Assembly: GCA_002368955.1 (NCBI GenBank)
Contig: DFDY01000109.1
Location: forward strand, 1-5,066
From: Bacteroidales bacterium UBA3816
GTDB taxonomy: Bacteria > Bacteroidota > Bacteroidia > Bacteroidales > P3
DNA length: 5,066 nucleotides
Reading direction: 5' to 3'
Shown: positions 3,745 to 5,066 of the stretch, one piece after another
Layout: the number at the start of each line of letters is the position of its first letter
Numbering within the stretch: position 1 is the stretch's first letter
Notes under the pieces: model-generated
What the model saw: only the letters and a program-made list of their open reading frames with translations
What the model was told of the DNA's origin: nothing
Databases searched by the model: none
Translations under genes and position numbers: made by a program

Positions 3745-4415
3745 TTATTGTAAAAACATCAAACGGTGACGAATTATTCAATGATAAAGAAATCTTGCGC
3801 CTTCGTCACGACAAAGAAAACCATTTTGTGTATGTCTCAAGCAAGAGCGAAACATCAAAATTTGGCGTTCATGCCATCCATGATGATATGACCGTTGATC
3901 AAGTGGAAAGCGTGATTTACATCAATGATGCCACCGGGACTGAGCGCAAAGACGATGGCTCAGAAATCGCATTCTTGCGCCAACAGTTGGCCCATGAAAA
4001 GAACATCAGCGGATTTATGCGCACGATGGCCGAGCAGATAGAAAGCCATCTCAGCAAATTAGCCAACGACATCATTTATGAGGCGAACTACTGCGAAGCA
4101 CTCCCCGACGTAATCCGCAAGCGGCTGCGCGACCTTGCAGAGGAAAGCAAAGCATATTCCCTCGACGATAACAAGTGGTGGGAGTGTCGCCAATACAATG
4201 AAACGCACCAAAAACAAGCCGAAGCCGAAGCCGCCCGCACCGCTGAACTCAACGAAAAGGTGGAGCAACAAGCATTCCGCATCCTTGAACTGGAAGCCCA
4301 CCTCGACCAAACCAAACGCCGACTTAAATTTAGCGAATCAGAAAACAAGTCGCTGCAAGAAAGGAATGACGAACTTGAAAACCGCAATTTTTGGAAGCGT
4401 CTCTTCAATCTCTAA
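3741..4415 (+). CDS. Hypothetical coiled-coil protein with N-terminal beta domain, paralogue B (224 aa)
   Basis: This is the longer paralogue. Residues 1-64 match the domain of paralogue A (MIIVKTSNGD, a later ND, VESVIYINDA) but carry about 15 extra residues before VESV. The DDGSE link (71-75) and the segment YCEALPDVIRKRLRDLAEES (117-136) also correspond to A (HYSGKIPAEVVRQIL...). After a WWECRQYNE region (145-153) it gains a long Ala/Glu-rich coiled coil (about 155-215), absent from A, and ends in the aromatic and basic RNFWKRLFNL (215-224). That end could dock to a membrane or a partner protein; this is inference. The first 25 or so codons are close to A at the DNA level, so the duplication is not very old or that part is conserved. 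Function unknown. Confidence 0.8.
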   Translation: MIIVKTSNGDELFNDKEILRLRHDKENHFVYVSSKSETSKFGVHAIHDDMTVDQVESVIYINDATGTERKDDGSEIAFLRQQLAHEKNISGFMRTMAEQIESHLSKLANDIIYEANYCEALPDVIRKRLRDLAEESKAYSLDDNKWWECRQYNETHQKQAEAEAARTAELNEKVEQQAFRILELEAHLDQTKRRLKFSESENKSLQERNDELENRNFWKRLFNL

Positions 4416-4503
4416 AATTCACGGCTAATTCGTGGTAATATACTACGTCCGCAGATGGGAAGTCACCTGCAAGCCTGAAGAATCTGACAAATAAACTAAA
4501 TTT
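4416..4503. other. Gap between paralogue B and the DUF551-like gene
   Basis: Only 95 bases separate the stop at 4415 from the ATG at 4511. It holds AATTCGTG (4427-4434) and a short GTG-started frame (4432-4494, 20 codons, VVIYYVRRWEV...) that looks coding-like but is too short to support. It could be the remnant of a deleted gene. No clear terminator or promoter is visible. Confidence 0.35.
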
Positions 4504-4514
4504 AGGAACTATGA
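4504..4514 (+). promoter_or_regulatory. AGGAACTATGA start element, copy 5
   Basis: Contains the ATG (4511) of the DUF551-like gene. It is preceded by AAATTT as in copy 4. The next gene (4753) has only a partial likeness, CTATGAC. Confidence 0.75.
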
Positions 4515-4744
4515 CCATTTGGCACGACCTTAGAACAAAGCCACCAAAATGGAAAGACGTGCTTGTAATGACATACAGCAAGACACGAAAATTCCGCATC
4601 TGTCACTATATTGGCGATGTATGGGTGGATAGCAGTTCAGGCAGGACTTATATACCTCCTTACAAAATGTTGTATAGACCGAGGTCAAAGAACATTTTCC
4701 GCGTTAAGCGGTGGACGTATCTTGAAGACCTTGAAAAATTATAA
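4511..4744 (+). CDS. DUF551-like small protein (77 aa)
   Basis: The layout resembles DUF551-type proteins, short phage-associated proteins of unknown function. They begin with W...LP...VLV and end in W-x-x-L. Here: IWHDLRTKPPKWKDVLVMTY (residues 3-22) is the start, followed by KFRICHYIGDVWVDSSSGR (27-45), which has the family's usual beta hairpin with a G-x-W turn, and RVKRWTYLEDLE (64-75) as the C-terminal W-x-x-L. The length fits. The match is by eye and moderate: the ending normally reads W-x-P-L-P, and here it is WTYLEDL. The protein is basic and soluble. The start is fixed by the AGGAACTATGA element. It lies 95 bases after paralogue B and 8 bases before the last gene, so coupling with the latter is likely. 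The gene is AT-rich like the two paralogues. Confidence 0.6.
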   Translation: MTIWHDLRTKPPKWKDVLVMTYSKTRKFRICHYIGDVWVDSSSGRTYIPPYKMLYRPRSKNIFRVKRWTYLEDLEKL

Positions 4745-4752
4745 AGCGACCT

Positions 4753-5066
4753 ATGACCCCGACCCCCTACACCCTCAAATCCTCCGCCATCGCTGCTCTC
4801 CGCCGTCGCTACGCCGAGCAGCGCGGCCAGGTCTTGGGCATCGAGCCCCGCCTGGCTGACTATTTCGACGGCCTTGTGACGGTGGAGCCCAATGCCGATG
4901 CCGACCCCCAGGACCCGCAACCGGCGCACAACATCTATGAGTTGCTCGGCGGCTTGAAATTCCTCCGGCTGCTGCGCACCTACCCCTTCAACGTCCGAAA
5001 GGTGCATCAGGTCATCCGACTGCGCGAGGGCATCTGGCAGCAAAACGCCCGAGGCCGTTGGCAGCA
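4753..5066 (+). CDS. Incomplete hypothetical protein, 5' part only (at least 104 aa)
   Basis: The frame opens at ATG 4753, 8 bases after the previous stop, and runs off the right edge without a stop. The N-terminus is MTPTPYTLKSSAIAALRRRYAEQRGQ in two parts: a polar start and a basic helix (residues 11-26). A Pro/Asp-rich link (NADADPQDPQPAHN, about 47-60) follows, then a helical region IYELLGGLKFLRLLRTY (61-77) and VRKVHQVIRLREGIW (81-95). It is strongly GC-rich with C-ending codons, unlike the AT-rich block before it but like the genes at 416-2970. I do not recognise it. The helical region followed by a G-x-W motif could fit the N-terminus of a phage terminase large subunit, but no Walker motif lies in the visible part, so I give that little weight. 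Confidence 0.7.
   Translation, partial: MTPTPYTLKSSAIAALRRRYAEQRGQVLGIEPRLADYFDGLVTVEPNADADPQDPQPAHNIYELLGGLKFLRLLRTYPFNVRKVHQVIRLREGIWQQNARGRWQ

Noticed and set aside
4432..4494. Short GTG-started frame VVIYYVRRWEV...
   Set aside because: It has only 20 codons, no ribosome-binding site and an upstream stop; a gene remnant is possible but cannot be supported.
4660..5043. 127-codon minus-strand frame opposite the last gene
   Set aside because: It crosses the junction between two + strand genes and is explained by the lack of minus-strand stops in GC-rich DNA; the + strand frame follows its neighbour by 8 bases and fits the local gene order better.

Overview
The window looks like Bacteroidales DNA (Prevotella, Bacteroides or Muribaculaceae type) from a phage-like or other mobile accessory region. 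Three things point there. A promoter at 322-352 fits the Bacteroidetes consensus (TTG near -33, TAnnTTTG near -7) with a 20-nt spacer. An HU/IHF-like protein has the Asp/Gly-rich tail typical of Bacteroidales histone-like proteins. A YopX-family gene is a usual phage marker. All recognisable genes are on the + strand, most are small, and most have no function I can name. No integrase, capsid, portal or transposase gene is visible, so the prophage reading is an inference.

Layout. 1-343 is non-coding apart from a possible 3' gene end in the first 68 bases. It holds a cluster of small GGATT/AATCC palindromes and two larger inverted repeats. The promoter then drives a likely operon of four genes (416-1743): a small basic protein, a small beta-rich protein, an acidic protein and an XRE-type helix-turn-helix regulator. 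A nearly identical 33-bp leader precedes the first two genes, and a near-identical GC hairpin follows the first and third, so the operon looks built from repeated cassettes. A strong terminator (1762-1805) closes it. Three CACGTG-centred direct repeats follow (1845-1896), ahead of the HU-like gene (1940-2437), which ends in a hairpin.

From 2534 the layout changes. Five genes in a row carry the same start-site element, AGGAACTATGA: YopX (2548-2970), an unknown 84-aa protein (2989-3243), two tandem paralogues with an N-terminal beta domain and coiled coils (3289-3714 and 3741-4415), and a DUF551-like protein (4511-4744). The block from 2989 to 4744 is visibly AT-richer than its flanks, which suggests separate acquisition. 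The last gene (4753 to the window end) is GC-rich again and incomplete.

How the parts may work together: the XRE protein is the only evident regulator and could act on the inverted repeats around the first promoter or on the CACGTG array before the HU gene. The shared AGGAACTATGA element suggests that the 2534-4744 genes are co-regulated, probably in translation. A short domain with the pattern VKT-x-x-G...ND...ES-I appears to be shared by the second gene and both paralogues, linking the two halves of the window. These links are inferences from sequence pattern only.
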